From positions 62,001 to 126,000 of the forward strand of contig NZ_PYGE01000009.1 of the NCBI RefSeq assembly GCF_003014555.1: 64,000 nt of DNA, written 5' to 3'. The translations under genes were made by a program, and so were the position numbers. Below are positions 1-8,757 of the stretch, in pieces. The DNA is from Haloactinopolyspora alba (GTDB lineage Bacteria; Actinomycetota; Actinomycetes; Jiangellales; Jiangellaceae). Positions within the stretch are counted from its first letter, which is position 1, and each line of letters starts with the position of its first letter. The notes below the pieces were generated by a model that saw only the letters and a list, made by a program, of their open reading frames with translations, made no database searches and was not told the origin of the DNA.

Positions 1-22
1 CGACGGTTCGGGGGAGCAGTGA
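1..22 (+). CDS. C-terminal end of an upstream gene (partial)
   Basis: Reading in the frame that ends at the TGA of positions 20-22 gives the tail DGSGEQ and a stop. The stop overlaps the GTG start of the next gene in a GTGA arrangement typical of coupled ABC-transporter genes. By context this is probably the end of a LivG-type ATPase gene, but only six codons are visible, so the identity is inferred from position only. Confidence 0.35.
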
Positions 23-741
23 CGACCGACGCCTCTCCGGCCCTGCAGGTCGACGATCTCGTGGTCGCGTACGGCCGGGTGCAGGCCGTGCGCGGGGTGT
101 CGTTCACGGTGCCGTCGGGCGGGCTCGTCGCGCTCGTCGGGGCGAACGGCGCCGGCAAGTCGTCGATCCTGAACGCGCTGGCGGGACTGGTCCGGCCGCG
201 ATCCGGGTCGGTGCGTTTCGGCGGTCGTGACGTCACGCGGCGGCCCGCTCACGAGTTGGTGGCTGCCGGGCTCGTCCAGGTGCCCGAGGGGCGTGAGGTA
301 CTCGCCACCATGACCGTGGACGAGAACCTGCGGCTGGGCGCGTGGCACCGGCGTAGCGACGCCGACGAGCGCATCGACGAGATGTACGGGCGGTTCCCGG
401 TGCTGGCCGAGCGGCGCGCCCTGCAGGCCGGAGCGTTGTCCGGCGGTGAGCAGCAGATGCTTGCCATCGCCCGGGCGCTGGTCGCCGGGCCTAGCGTGCT
501 GCTGATGGACGAACCGTCGATGGGCCTCGCGCCGAAGATCGTCGACGAGGTGTTCGCCGTGATCGCGGAGATCCAGGCGGCCGGGACGACAGTGGTGCTG
601 GTGGAGCAGAACGCGCGCCGGGCACTGCGGGCCGCCACCTACGGATACGTGCTCGAGAGCGGCACCGTCGCGCACGAAGGCCCTGCCGACGACCTGCTCG
701 CCGACCGCCGTGTGATCCAGGCCTACCTCGGCATCGAGTAG
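19..741 (+). CDS. livF: LivF-type ABC transporter ATP-binding protein
   Basis: A 240-residue ATPase of the branched-chain amino acid (HAAT) uptake family, expected to power import from the cytoplasmic face. Visible motifs are Walker A GANGAGKSS near residue 42, the LivF-like VPEGREVLATMTVDENL stretch, the signature LSGGEQQMLAIARAL, Walker B VLLMDEPSMGLAP and the switch histidine region VVLVEQNARRAL. Length matches LivF (about 235-240). The GTG start is preceded by GGGGGAG at positions 10-16 and overlaps the stop of the preceding gene, so this is the last gene of an operon that starts outside the window. A second, complete set of such transporter genes lies at 27.9-32.7 kb. The substrate cannot be told from this subunit. 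Confidence 0.9.
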   Translation: MTTDASPALQVDDLVVAYGRVQAVRGVSFTVPSGGLVALVGANGAGKSSILNALAGLVRPRSGSVRFGGRDVTRRPAHELVAAGLVQVPEGREVLATMTVDENLRLGAWHRRSDADERIDEMYGRFPVLAERRALQAGALSGGEQQMLAIARALVAGPSVLLMDEPSMGLAPKIVDEVFAVIAEIQAAGTTVVLVEQNARRALRAATYGYVLESGTVAHEGPADDLLADRRVIQAYLGIE

Positions 742-832
742 CTCACCGCGAGCGGTCGGAGATCGACGTGGGGTAGTGCCAGGTCCCCGTCCTCGCCTGC
801 GGGTCGCTCGTGCCTTGCTTGACGCCCTCGAT

Positions 833-1007
833 GATCAGGTGACAGCAGGGCCGGTTCTGCCGCCGAGACGTCACCTGATCGTCCAGTGTCCGGATGCTGG
901 AGTCGATCAGGTGGACGCGGAAAGCGAAATGCCGCGCGCACTTATACCTGTGGTCACCTGATCGCCGCGTCACTGACGATCAGGTGACGAATTGGCGATC
1001 AGGTGAC
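833..1007. repeat. Six-site GATCAGGTGAC repeat element, copy 1
   Basis: Six copies of an 11-mer lie between the convergent ends of livF (741) and the sigma gene (1026): 833-843 (+), 870-880 (-), 905-915 (+, one mismatch), 953-963 (-), 978-988 (+), 997-1007 (+). The first four form two stem-loops with 11-bp arms and spacers of 26 and 37 nt; the last two are direct repeats 8 nt apart. Orientation order and nearly all spacings match the element at 7336-7499 although the spacers differ. Positions 742-832 and 1008-1025 hold nothing else recognisable. Confidence 0.9.
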
Positions 1008-1025
1008 GGCAGGAGGCGCCGACGT

Positions 1026-2018
1026 TCAGCTGGCCCAGGCCATGAGCGACTCGTTGCGGCGCGGGTCCCGCAGCAGCATCAGCGCGTGCTTCTCGAGCTG
1101 GCGCACCCGTTCGCGGGACACGCCGACCTCGTCGGCGACGTCCTGCAGCGTGTGCTCGTGGCCGTCCTCGAGCCCGTAGCGCATGCCGATGATCTTCGCC
1201 TCGCGTGTGGGCAGCGAGTTCAGCACCGTGCGCAGCTGGTCGGTCAGCGCCTGCCGCTCGACCAGCTCGCTGGCCTGGATGACGTCGTCGTCCTCGATCA
1301 GTTCACCGATGTTGGACTCGCCGTCGTCGCCGATGGGTGTGTCCAGGCTGAGCGGGTCGCGCGAGACCCGGCGCAGCTCGCTGACCTTCTCGACCGGAAG
1401 GCCGGCCTCTTCGGCGACCTCCTCGACCGTCGGGTCGCGGCCCAGCAGGCGCTGCAGGTCGCGGTCGATGCGGTGCAGCTTGGCGACGGTCTCGGACACG
1501 TGTACCGGGAGCCGGACGGTCCGGGTCTGCTCGGCCAGGCCGCGCTGGATGGCCTGCCGGATCCACCACGTCGCGTAGGTGGAGAACTTGAAGCCCTTCG
1601 CGTAGTCGAACTTCTCGACCGCGCGGATCAGGCCGAGGTTGCCCTCCTGGATGACGTCGAGGAACGGCAGCCCGCGGCCGGAAAGCTTGCGCGCGACCGA
1701 GACGACCAGGCGTAGGTTGGCACGGATCATGTGATCGCGCGCGGAGTGACCGTCGCGGACGATGGCCTCGAGCTCACGGCGGTCGTTGTCGGACAGCTGG
1801 TTCCGGCGCTCACCCGCATCGGAGTTACCGGCGAGTAGCTGCTCCGCAAACACGCCGGCTTCGATACGCTTGGCGAGCTCGACCTCTTCCGCGGCCGTGA
1901 GCAGCTGCGTCGAACCGAGCTGTGCGAGATACCGACCGACCAGGTCGGGCTCGCCCTCGGAACGCGCGCTGTCACTGCGCCGCGGCTTGTCAGTGCCGCC
2001 GCCGGTCCGTGCTGCCAT
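1026..2018 (-). CDS. Group 2 (primary-like) RNA polymerase sigma factor
   Basis: A 330-residue sigma-70 protein lacking the long N-terminal extension of HrdB/SigA, so closer to the SigB/HrdD class. Order of regions: 1.2 (DLVGRYLAQLGSTQLLTAAEE), region 2 with the core-binding and -10 recognition segment (RLVVSVARKLSGRGLPFLD, then FSTYATWWIRQAIQR), region 3 (LPVHVSETVAKLHRI) and region 4 with the helix-turn-helix DVADEVGVSRERVRQLEKHAL. I chose the ATG at 2018, giving MAARTGGG, because GAGGGGGAC sits just upstream; an in-frame upstream ATG at 2117 lacks support. It is monocistronic and convergent with livF. Group 2 factors usually direct stress or stationary-phase genes; the regulon here is unknown. 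Confidence 0.9.
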   Translation of the reverse strand: MAARTGGGTDKPRRSDSARSEGEPDLVGRYLAQLGSTQLLTAAEEVELAKRIEAGVFAEQLLAGNSDAGERRNQLSDNDRRELEAIVRDGHSARDHMIRANLRLVVSVARKLSGRGLPFLDVIQEGNLGLIRAVEKFDYAKGFKFSTYATWWIRQAIQRGLAEQTRTVRLPVHVSETVAKLHRIDRDLQRLLGRDPTVEEVAEEAGLPVEKVSELRRVSRDPLSLDTPIGDDGESNIGELIEDDDVIQASELVERQALTDQLRTVLNSLPTREAKIIGMRYGLEDGHEHTLQDVADEVGVSRERVRQLEKHALMLLRDPRRNESLMAWAS

Positions 2019-2536
2019 GCGTCCCCCTCGAGGTGTATCGTCGTCCCGGGACAGTACCCGGAAAGACTGGCGAACATACGTTCTCAACGCTCGAGACGTG
2101 CCAGAGATTCCGCGCAACCCTCTCAGCGTGCAACGATCTGGTCAAGCCAAACCGCACGCGCCGCAACTGGTGTGCGCACACGTCCCTGATGCGCGGGTCG
2201 TCGAACGACCTGGGCGACCCTGCCCAGCCGATCGTGCCCTGTGCGAACGGCAGCAGAGCCACACCCGCTGCCTGGGTCAACGCCTGCCTGTCGATGTCTA
2301 TTCCCGGCGCGAGTGCGATGCGTCACGTCCTCGCAGAAAACACGGAAACGTGCGATCGCGGAACGTCCGTGACGTCTGTGCCAAGCACGGAGACTTCGGC
2401 GCCTCGGCATCCCGGACCTGGGTAGCTATGGCAGGCTGACTGTACGTACGGTTGTCAGGACAAAAGACGCATGTTCGCGACCCGCCAGGTGTGCCGGTCG
2501 CCGAGCTGCACCGTGACCACGACCAGTGAGGTGGCC
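2019..2536. other. Divergent intergenic region between the sigma factor and the mannosidase operon
   Basis: This 518-bp stretch has no convincing gene; the open frames in it lack homology and ribosome sites. It must contain the promoters for the sigma gene (leftward) and the TIM-barrel/oxidoreductase/mannosidase operon (rightward). The one clear structure is an inverted repeat TTGTC-AG-GACAA at 2452-2463, about 75 bp before the operon start, a reasonable operator candidate. GTACGTAC just upstream (2442-2449) is also palindromic. No RNA gene was recognised. Confidence 0.5.
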
Positions 2537-3436
2537 ATGAAGGGGATTGCCGGTGCGCCGGTGAGTTTCGGTGTGTTCGAGCTGACGGCGGACCAGCCGC
2601 TGCCGGAGCCCGAAGAGATCCTTGCTCCGTTGCGGGACGCCGGGTACGACGGCATCGACCTCGGCCCGGTGGGCTGGCTCGGCCGCGGTGAGCAGCTGCG
2701 GCAGCGGCTTCGCACCCACGGCATGGCGCTCGCCGGAGGCTGGGTCGATCTGCCGCTGACCGACGACGAGGCGTTCGCCGCGGCGCTGCCCGGGCTGGAC
2801 GAGACGCTCGAGGTGTTCGTCGCGGCGGCGGAGGCGGACCGGGACCGGCTGCCGTTGCCGACCCTCGCCGACGCCGGTGACGAGATCCGGCGGGCCAACC
2901 CCGGCGGCGGGCCCGGTATCGGGCTCGACGAGGCCGGATGGGACCGGCTGACGCGGAACGTGGCGACCGCAGCCGACCGTGTCCGCAGGGCCGGGCTCGA
3001 GCCCACCTTCCACCACCACGCGTGCACGAACGTCGAGACCCCGGACGAGATCGACACGTTCCTGGCCCGCACCGACGTCGGGCTCACCCTCGACACCGGA
3101 CACCTGATCATCGGCGGCGGCGACCCGGTGGACGGCTGGCGGCGCTGGAGCGACCGGATCAACCACCTGCACCTCAAGGACGCGCGCACCGACGTGCTGG
3201 CCCAGGTCGTCAAGGAGCGCGCGGGGATGCGCGCGGTGTGGGAGAGGCGCGCGTTCGTCGAGCTCGGCGCCGGCGACCTCGACGTGGCCGGGTTCATGGA
3301 CGCGGTCGTCGCGGACGGGTTCGACGGCTGGTGCGTCGTCGAGCAGGACGTGGTGCCGTCGCCGTCCGACCCGCCCGGTAAGGCGGCCGACGACCAGCGG
3401 GCGAACCGTGAGGCGCTGCGCCGGTGGCTCCCGTGA
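2537..3436 (+). CDS. Sugar phosphate isomerase/epimerase-like TIM-barrel protein
   Basis: A 299-residue protein of the xylose-isomerase-like TIM-barrel superfamily (AP_endonuc_2 type; IolE and hydroxypyruvate isomerase are relatives). Supporting segments are FGVFELTAD at the first strand, GYDGIDLGPVGWLGRG, FHHHACTNVET, the metal-site region TLDTGHLIIGGGDPVDGW, INHLHLKDARTD and WCVVEQDVV near the end; the conserved acidic and His residues suggest a divalent-metal enzyme. The ATG at 2537 follows GTGAGGTGG; an upstream ATG at 2471 would add an atypical 22-residue extension. It is the first gene of a three-gene operon with the Gfo/Idh/MocA oxidoreductase (GTGA overlap) and the GH38 mannosidase. 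Substrate unknown; inosose- or keto-sugar-type chemistry is the family norm. Confidence 0.85.
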   Translation: MKGIAGAPVSFGVFELTADQPLPEPEEILAPLRDAGYDGIDLGPVGWLGRGEQLRQRLRTHGMALAGGWVDLPLTDDEAFAAALPGLDETLEVFVAAAEADRDRLPLPTLADAGDEIRRANPGGGPGIGLDEAGWDRLTRNVATAADRVRRAGLEPTFHHHACTNVETPDEIDTFLARTDVGLTLDTGHLIIGGGDPVDGWRRWSDRINHLHLKDARTDVLAQVVKERAGMRAVWERRAFVELGAGDLDVAGFMDAVVADGFDGWCVVEQDVVPSPSDPPGKAADDQRANREALRRWLP

Positions 3437-4572
3437 CCGACCGGATGCGCGTCGGTGTTGCAGGGCTCGGCGCGGTCGCGCAGTCGGTGCACCTGCCGTT
3501 GATCTCTCGCCGCTGGGATCTGTTCGAGCTCGCGGCGGTGTGTGACCTGTCGTCATCGCTGCGCGACGCCGTCGGCGGCCAGTACGGTGTCGGGCCGGAG
3601 CAGCGCTACGACGACGTTGACCGGATGGTGGCCGAGGCCGGCGTCGACGGCGTGCTGCTGCTCACGTCCGGATCGCACGGCGACGCCGCGTTGAACGCGA
3701 TCAGCCGTGGCGTCGGCGTGTTCTGCGAGAAGCCGCTGTCGTTCACGGTCGAGGAGGCGGACCGGCTGGCCGCGGCGGAAGCCGCACTCGGCCGGCCGGC
3801 ACTGCTGCTGGGGTACATGAAGGAGTACGACGAGGCGGTGTGGCGACTGCGCGAGCGGCTTGCCGGGGTCGGCGGCGTCCGGGCGGTGGACGTGACCGTG
3901 CTGCATCCGACCGGCGAGGCGCAGCTGGCGTTCGCGAACCTGCGTCCGGCGCCGACCGACGTCGACACGACCGCCCTCGGCGCGGTCCGGTCCGAGCAGG
4001 CCCGCCTGCTCGACCAGGCGCTCGGCGGTGACGTGACGGAGCGGACCCGCGACCTGTACGCCAACGTCGTGCTCGGCAGCCTGGTACACGACACGTCGTT
4101 GCTGCGGGCCCTGTTCGGCGGGCTGGTGTCCGTCGAGGACGCCCGTACCTGGCCGGACGACGCGTATCCGCCGTCCGTCGAAGTGACCGGTGAGCTGCCC
4201 GGCAGCGTGCGGGCGCGGATGAGCTGGCACTTCCTGCCGGACTACCCGGCGTACCGGGAGACGCTGACGGTGCACCACGCGAGCGGCTCGCTGAGCGTCA
4301 CCTTCGGGACGCCGTACCTGCTGAACTCGCCGACGACACTCGAGATCGTCGAGTCGGGGTCCGGCGGCGGCGAACTGCGCTCGACCTACACCTCCACCGG
4401 GGAGTCGTTCGAGAACGAGCTGGTGGACTTCCACCGGATGGTGACGGCAGGCGAGGCGCCCCGCGCCGGCGTCGCCGAGGGCCGCGCCGACATCGTCACC
4501 AGTCAGCGCATCATCCGGGTGCTGGGGGAGCGGCACGCGGAGAAGCTGCAGGGGGAGGCGGCGACCGCATGA
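3433..4572 (+). CDS. Gfo/Idh/MocA family NAD(P)-dependent oxidoreductase
   Basis: A sugar or cyclitol dehydrogenase of about 379 residues. The N-terminal Rossmann fold is clear (MRVGVAGLGAVAQSVHLPLI, then the second-strand acid in AAVCDLS), followed by the family EKP motif in GVFCEKPLSF and a C-terminal alpha/beta substrate domain. GTG at 3433 overlaps the preceding TGA as GTGA, which favours this start; a GTG at 3424 and an ATG at 3445 are alternatives differing by a few residues. The 3' end overlaps the mannosidase start (ATGA), so the three genes are coupled. With the TIM-barrel gene it forms a dehydrogenase/isomerase pair often seen in catabolism of unusual sugars. Substrate not deducible. 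Confidence 0.88.
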   Translation: MTDRMRVGVAGLGAVAQSVHLPLISRRWDLFELAAVCDLSSSLRDAVGGQYGVGPEQRYDDVDRMVAEAGVDGVLLLTSGSHGDAALNAISRGVGVFCEKPLSFTVEEADRLAAAEAALGRPALLLGYMKEYDEAVWRLRERLAGVGGVRAVDVTVLHPTGEAQLAFANLRPAPTDVDTTALGAVRSEQARLLDQALGGDVTERTRDLYANVVLGSLVHDTSLLRALFGGLVSVEDARTWPDDAYPPSVEVTGELPGSVRARMSWHFLPDYPAYRETLTVHHASGSLSVTFGTPYLLNSPTTLEIVESGSGGGELRSTYTSTGESFENELVDFHRMVTAGEAPRAGVAEGRADIVTSQRIIRVLGERHAEKLQGEAATA

Positions 4573-7310
4573 GCGGCACGCCCGAGATCGTCCTGGTCCC
4601 GCACACGCACTGGGACCGCGAGTGGTACGAGCCGTTCCAGGTGTTCCGGCAGCGGCTGGTCGAGGTCGTGGGCGACGTCCTCGACCGGGCCGAGGCCGAC
4701 CCGGAGTTCCGTTTCACGCTGGACGGCCAGCTGGCGGCGGTCGATGACTACCTGGAGATCCGGCCGGAGCACCGCGAGCGGGTCGAGGCGCTGGTGCGCG
4801 GTGGGCAACTGGCCGTGGGGCCGTGGCACATCCTGCTGGACGAGTTCCTGTGCTCCGGCGAGACCATCGTCCGCAATCTCGAGATCGGCTGGCGGGGCGC
4901 GTCGTCGCTGGGCGGGGCGATGCCCGTCGGCTACCTGCCGGACATGTTCGGGCACACCGCGCAGATGCCGCAGATCCTGGCGCGCGCGGGCATCCGGCAC
5001 GCCGGGCTGTGGCGCGGAGCGCCGGGGCGTCTCGACCGGCACGGGTTCCGGTGGGAGGCGCCCGACGGCAGCGCCGTGCGGGTGGAGTACCTGTTCGACG
5101 GCTACGGCAACGCGCTCGACCTGTTCGCGCTGCCGTCCCGGCTCGGCGAGGCGGTCCGAGAGTACCGCCAGAGCACGCGGGACTGGTACGGCGACGACCC
5201 GGTGCTGGGGATGCTCGGCACCGACCACTCAGCCCCGCGCGCGGACCTGATGGAGCTGGTCCGCGGCGCCGGCGACGCACGGCTCGCGGTGGCGACGCTG
5301 CCGGAGTACGTGACGCGGTTCGACCCGGACGACGATGCTCTGCCGGTCGCCTCGGGCGAGCTGCGTAGCCACGCACGCGGCAACATCCTGCCCGGTGTCG
5401 TCTCGATCCGGGTCGGTCTCAAGCAGGCGATGGCCGCCGCCGAACGCGTCGTCGGCGACGCCGAGACGGTCGCGGCGCTTCACTCCGACGAGGACTTCAC
5501 CCGGTTCTTCGAGGTGGCCTGGCGGCGGATCGTCGAGTCCACCGCACACGACTCCGTCACCGGGTGCGGCGTGGACGAGACCGCGGATCAGGTGGAGTCC
5601 CGCCTGCACGAGGCCGCCCAGATCGGGCGGGCAGTACGCGGAAGCGTGCTGCGCACGGTCGCCGCCGGCGTGCCGGCCGACGCCCACGCCGTCGTCAACA
5701 CCGTGCCGTGGCACCGGAACGCGCTGGTCGAGCTGGACGTCGCGGCGCCGGAGACGGACGCCGCGGTGACTGCCGAGACAGCCGACGGGACGACGATGCC
5801 GGTCCAGGAGCTGGGGCGCTCGGACACGGTGCTGGGCGACGAGACCCTCGATGCCGGAGAGCTCGACCGGGTGCTGCGCCGCATCCACGGCAGGGAGCTG
5901 TTCGGGCAGCAGATCGACGGATACACGCTGCGGCCGGGCTTCCTGGAGTTCACCGTCGCGCAGGTGCCGTCGACGCCGGAGTTCGACCTGGCGACGCTGC
6001 GCGCCGAGCTGGAGGCGGCGGCCGCGGAGTCGCCGGACCGGTGGCGGGTGCGCACGATCGCCGAGCCGCGCCGCCGAGTGCTGGTCTCGGCGCCGGTCGA
6101 CGCGTCCGGGCAGGTCGCCGTGCGGGCGGTGCAGGGCGCGTCCGCGGACGCGCCGGCGGCCGGGCGGCCGGCGGGCGGCGTGCGCGTGGACGGCGAGACC
6201 ATCCGCTCCGACGACGTGCGCGTCGACGTGAGCGTGGACGGCACCCTGACGGTGCACGGCGCCGACGGGACCGTGCTGCGCGGTGTTGGCAGGCTCGTGT
6301 CCGGCGGCGACCGCGGCGACAGCTACAACTACGGGCCGCCGGCATCCGACCGGCTGGTCGAGACACCGTCGACCGTCGACGTCTCGGTCGTGGAGTCCGG
6401 ACCGCTGCGCGGGGTGCTGCGGGTGGTGCGCGAGTACGACTGGCCGGTGTCGCTGTCGGCCGATGTCGACACCCGGTCGTCGGAGACCGTGCGCGTCCCG
6501 GTGACCACCCTGGTGGAGCTCCGTTCCGGGGAGCCGTTCATCCGCGTGGACGTGTCGTTCGTGAACCCCGTCCGCGACCACCGGCTCCGGCTGCACGTGC
6601 CGCTGCCGTCGCCGGCCGCGGAGTCGGCAGCGGACGGCCAGTTCGCGGTGGTCCGTCGCGGCCTGGAGTCCGAAGGCGGCTGGGGCGAGTACCCGCTGCC
6701 GACGTACCCGGCGTCGTCGTTCGTCTCCGCGGGGGAGGCGAACGTGCTGCTGGACCACGTCACCGAGTACGAGCTGGCCGCCGACGGAGCCGAGATCGCG
6801 TTGACGCTGCTACGTGCCGTCGGCTGGATGAGCGTCAACCTGCATCCGCTGCGCGACGAGCCCGCCGGGTCGGAGTTCGCGGTCCCGGGGGCGCAGTACG
6901 TCGGCCGTGAGGTGCGCACGCGGCTGGCGGTGCTGCCGGGCGCCGGCGGCTGGGCGCCGGCCGACGTCGTGCGCTGGGCCGCCGAGTTCCGGCACGAGCC
7001 GCTGGTGATGTCCGGGGCCGCTGCGCGCGGTGGTCCGCTGCCGGCGGCGGTCCTGGGCCTGTCGGTCGACGGCGCCGGTGTGGACGTGTCGTCGGTGCGG
7101 CCGATCGGCGACGAGGCGGAGGTCCGGCTGGTCGCGATGACCGACGAGCCGACGACGGCGACGCTCACCGGCGCGTTCGGTTCGGTGCGGCGGACGGATC
7201 TGCTCGGCCGCGACCAGGAGCCGCTGGACGTCGGGGGCGCCGGCGGTGGCTCCGGACGGGCGGAGATCACGCTGTCGCCCTGGGAGATCGCCACCCTCCG
7301 CCTGTCCTGA
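4569..7310 (+). CDS. Glycoside hydrolase family 38 alpha-mannosidase
   Basis: A 913-residue GH38 enzyme expected to remove terminal alpha-linked mannose. The catalytic domain opens with the zinc-site motif VPHTHWDREWYEPF; GYLPDMFGHTAQMPQIL contains the candidate nucleophile Asp, and a further zinc-ligand His lies in ESTAHDSVTG. The middle and C-terminal beta-domains follow the family order (DSYNYGPPASDRLVE, then HVPLPSPAAES). No signal peptide is seen, so the enzyme is probably cytoplasmic and acts on imported oligosaccharide. The ATG overlaps the preceding stop (ATGA). It ends the operon 2537-7310 and converges on the sugar ABC/PHP operon across a structured repeat. The divergent half of this region encodes an uptake system that may supply the substrate, which is inference. 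Confidence 0.92.
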   Translation: MSGTPEIVLVPHTHWDREWYEPFQVFRQRLVEVVGDVLDRAEADPEFRFTLDGQLAAVDDYLEIRPEHRERVEALVRGGQLAVGPWHILLDEFLCSGETIVRNLEIGWRGASSLGGAMPVGYLPDMFGHTAQMPQILARAGIRHAGLWRGAPGRLDRHGFRWEAPDGSAVRVEYLFDGYGNALDLFALPSRLGEAVREYRQSTRDWYGDDPVLGMLGTDHSAPRADLMELVRGAGDARLAVATLPEYVTRFDPDDDALPVASGELRSHARGNILPGVVSIRVGLKQAMAAAERVVGDAETVAALHSDEDFTRFFEVAWRRIVESTAHDSVTGCGVDETADQVESRLHEAAQIGRAVRGSVLRTVAAGVPADAHAVVNTVPWHRNALVELDVAAPETDAAVTAETADGTTMPVQELGRSDTVLGDETLDAGELDRVLRRIHGRELFGQQIDGYTLRPGFLEFTVAQVPSTPEFDLATLRAELEAAAAESPDRWRVRTIAEPRRRVLVSAPVDASGQVAVRAVQGASADAPAAGRPAGGVRVDGETIRSDDVRVDVSVDGTLTVHGADGTVLRGVGRLVSGGDRGDSYNYGPPASDRLVETPSTVDVSVVESGPLRGVLRVVREYDWPVSLSADVDTRSSETVRVPVTTLVELRSGEPFIRVDVSFVNPVRDHRLRLHVPLPSPAAESAADGQFAVVRRGLESEGGWGEYPLPTYPASSFVSAGEANVLLDHVTEYELAADGAEIALTLLRAVGWMSVNLHPLRDEPAGSEFAVPGAQYVGREVRTRLAVLPGAGGWAPADVVRWAAEFRHEPLVMSGAAARGGPLPAAVLGLSVDGAGVDVSSVRPIGDEAEVRLVAMTDEPTTATLTGAFGSVRRTDLLGRDQEPLDVGGAGGGSGRAEITLSPWEIATLRLS

Positions 7311-7335
7311 CCGTCGCTGCCATGGTCGCGGAGAT

Positions 7336-7499
7336 GATCAGGTGACCGTTCGGCGTGTTTTCGCGTGCGGTTGTCACCTGATCCTTTTCCGACCACTATT
7401 CGGACACGATCAGGTGACTGGAGCTCCGGCTACGCCGGATATTCGTCACCTGATCGTCGGATTCGGAACGATCAGGTGACGGATTGACGATCAGGTGAC
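7336..7499. repeat. Six-site GATCAGGTGAC repeat element, copy 2
   Basis: Six exact copies of the 11-mer lie between the convergent ends of the GH38 gene (7310) and the PHP gene (7546): 7336-7346 (+), 7373-7383 (-), 7408-7418 (+), 7445-7455 (-), 7470-7480 (+), 7489-7499 (+). Start-to-start distances are 37, 35, 37, 25 and 19; copy 1 at 833-1007 has 37, 35, 48, 25 and 19. Spacers are different in sequence; one of them (7423-7437) is itself a small hairpin, TCCGGC-TAC-GCCGGA. The rest of 7311-7545 shows nothing else. Confidence 0.92.
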
Positions 7500-7545
7500 C
7501 ACAGCCGGGACGGTCGCGGAGTCAGGGGCTCAAGGGCTCAGGGGG

Positions 7546-8757
7546 TCAGGGGGACAACGCGACGACGGACGCGAGCGGCGTCTCGAGGCGGTGTGGGCCG
7601 TCGGCGGCGGGGAAACGCGCCGCTTCGCCGCGCACCACTTGGCGGCGGCCGTAAGCGTCCACGAGCAGCAGGCCGTCGGCGTCCAGCGCGACGAACTCGT
7701 CGTCCACACGCAGCAGCACCGGATCACCGATGCCCGCGGCGACTGCCGTGCGACCGTGCCGCAACGCGTCCAGTGCCGAGTCCGTCGACGGCGACTCCGC
7801 GGCCACCCAGGTCACCGGCTGTGCGAGCGGCCGCCCGTCGGCCGGGGTGTGGAAGTCGCTGCCGCCGACGGGCACGGTGCCGAGACCCCAGGCGCTCCAC
7901 CAGGCCAACGGCCCGGTCCAGCTGCGGTCCAGCCAGCTCCAGTGCCAGATCTCGGCCAGCGGCGGGCGCACGTCCAGCGGCTGGTGCCACGCGCAGTCGC
8001 CGGCCAGCGGGTGGTTGATCGACAGCAGGCCGCCGGCGTCGTCGACCTGGCGCACCCACTCCGAGGCCGGGCGGCGGAAGTCCACCCAGCCGATCGCGCC
8101 GAACGCGTTGGCGTGTCCTCGGTCGGTGGTGACCTCCTGGCCGGGCAGCAGCTCGACGCCGTAGCGCGCACCGGCGGCGGGCAGCGACGCGTGGTGGCTG
8201 ACCGTGTTGTGGTCGGTGACGGCGAGGACGTCGAGGCCGGATCCGGCGGCGAGCGCCGCGAGCTGCGAGACGCCGAGTGCGCCGTCGGAGTGCAGCGTGT
8301 GTGCGTGGAAGTCGCACGCCCACCATGTCCGGCCGTCGTCGGCGGGCAGCGCACGACGCGGCGGGCGTTCCGGAACGGGAGGCGCGAGCGGTTCGGGGTC
8401 GAGTGGCGCCGCGCCGTCCAGCTTGATCTCGACCTCGACGTCGAGACCTTCGGCCGGCACCCGGTGCAGCCCCAGCACGACGGCCCAGGTGCCGGGCTCG
8501 GGTTCGCCGGGCAGATACCCGGGCGTGGCGACGTTGGCGGCGATGGTGAACCGCGACCGGGCGCCGCCGGACCACCCGCGCCAGCCCGCCGGCGCCGTGC
8601 AGCCCAGGTCGACGACGCCGGCGTCGCGGCGGTGATCCAGCTGGACGTGCACCAACGACGTGCCGGCGGCGACCTCGAACGGCAGCTCCAGGTACGGCGA
8701 CGTCGCCCGGTCCTCAGGACCGACGTGGACGGTGTGCCGGACGTGCCGCGCGCTCAC
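7546..8757 (-). CDS. PHP-domain metallohydrolase (CehA/McbA family)
   Basis: A 403-residue protein with an N-terminal beta-rich region and a PHP catalytic domain in its second half. Metal-binding motifs are in the expected order: DFHAHTLHSDGALG (HxH), LAVTDHNT, GQEVTTDRGHANAF, SINHP and GGSDFHT. CehA/McbA relatives hydrolyse phosphodiesters or esters; the substrate here is unknown. The GTG at 8757 overlaps the stop of the ABC ATPase gene as GTGA, so it is the last gene of the sugar ABC operon (13039 to 7546). A longer frame upstream to 9042 is only overlap with the ATPase gene. Its place suggests processing of the transported compound, possibly a phosphorylated or esterified glycan fragment, which is inference. 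Confidence 0.88.
   Translation of the reverse strand: MSARHVRHTVHVGPEDRATSPYLELPFEVAAGTSLVHVQLDHRRDAGVVDLGCTAPAGWRGWSGGARSRFTIAANVATPGYLPGEPEPGTWAVVLGLHRVPAEGLDVEVEIKLDGAAPLDPEPLAPPVPERPPRRALPADDGRTWWACDFHAHTLHSDGALGVSQLAALAAGSGLDVLAVTDHNTVSHHASLPAAGARYGVELLPGQEVTTDRGHANAFGAIGWVDFRRPASEWVRQVDDAGGLLSINHPLAGDCAWHQPLDVRPPLAEIWHWSWLDRSWTGPLAWWSAWGLGTVPVGGSDFHTPADGRPLAQPVTWVAAESPSTDSALDALRHGRTAVAAGIGDPVLLRVDDEFVALDADGLLLVDAYGRRQVVRGEAARFPAADGPHRLETPLASVVALSP

Noticed and set aside
833-1007. CRISPR array
   Set aside because: Repeats are 11 nt, alternate in orientation and have spacers of 8-37 nt; no cas genes are nearby.
5229-6758. A 509-codon leftward frame inside the GH38 gene
   Set aside because: It is antisense to a clearly conserved enzyme, shows no family motifs and is rich in Arg, Val and His as expected from the opposite strand of G+C-rich DNA.
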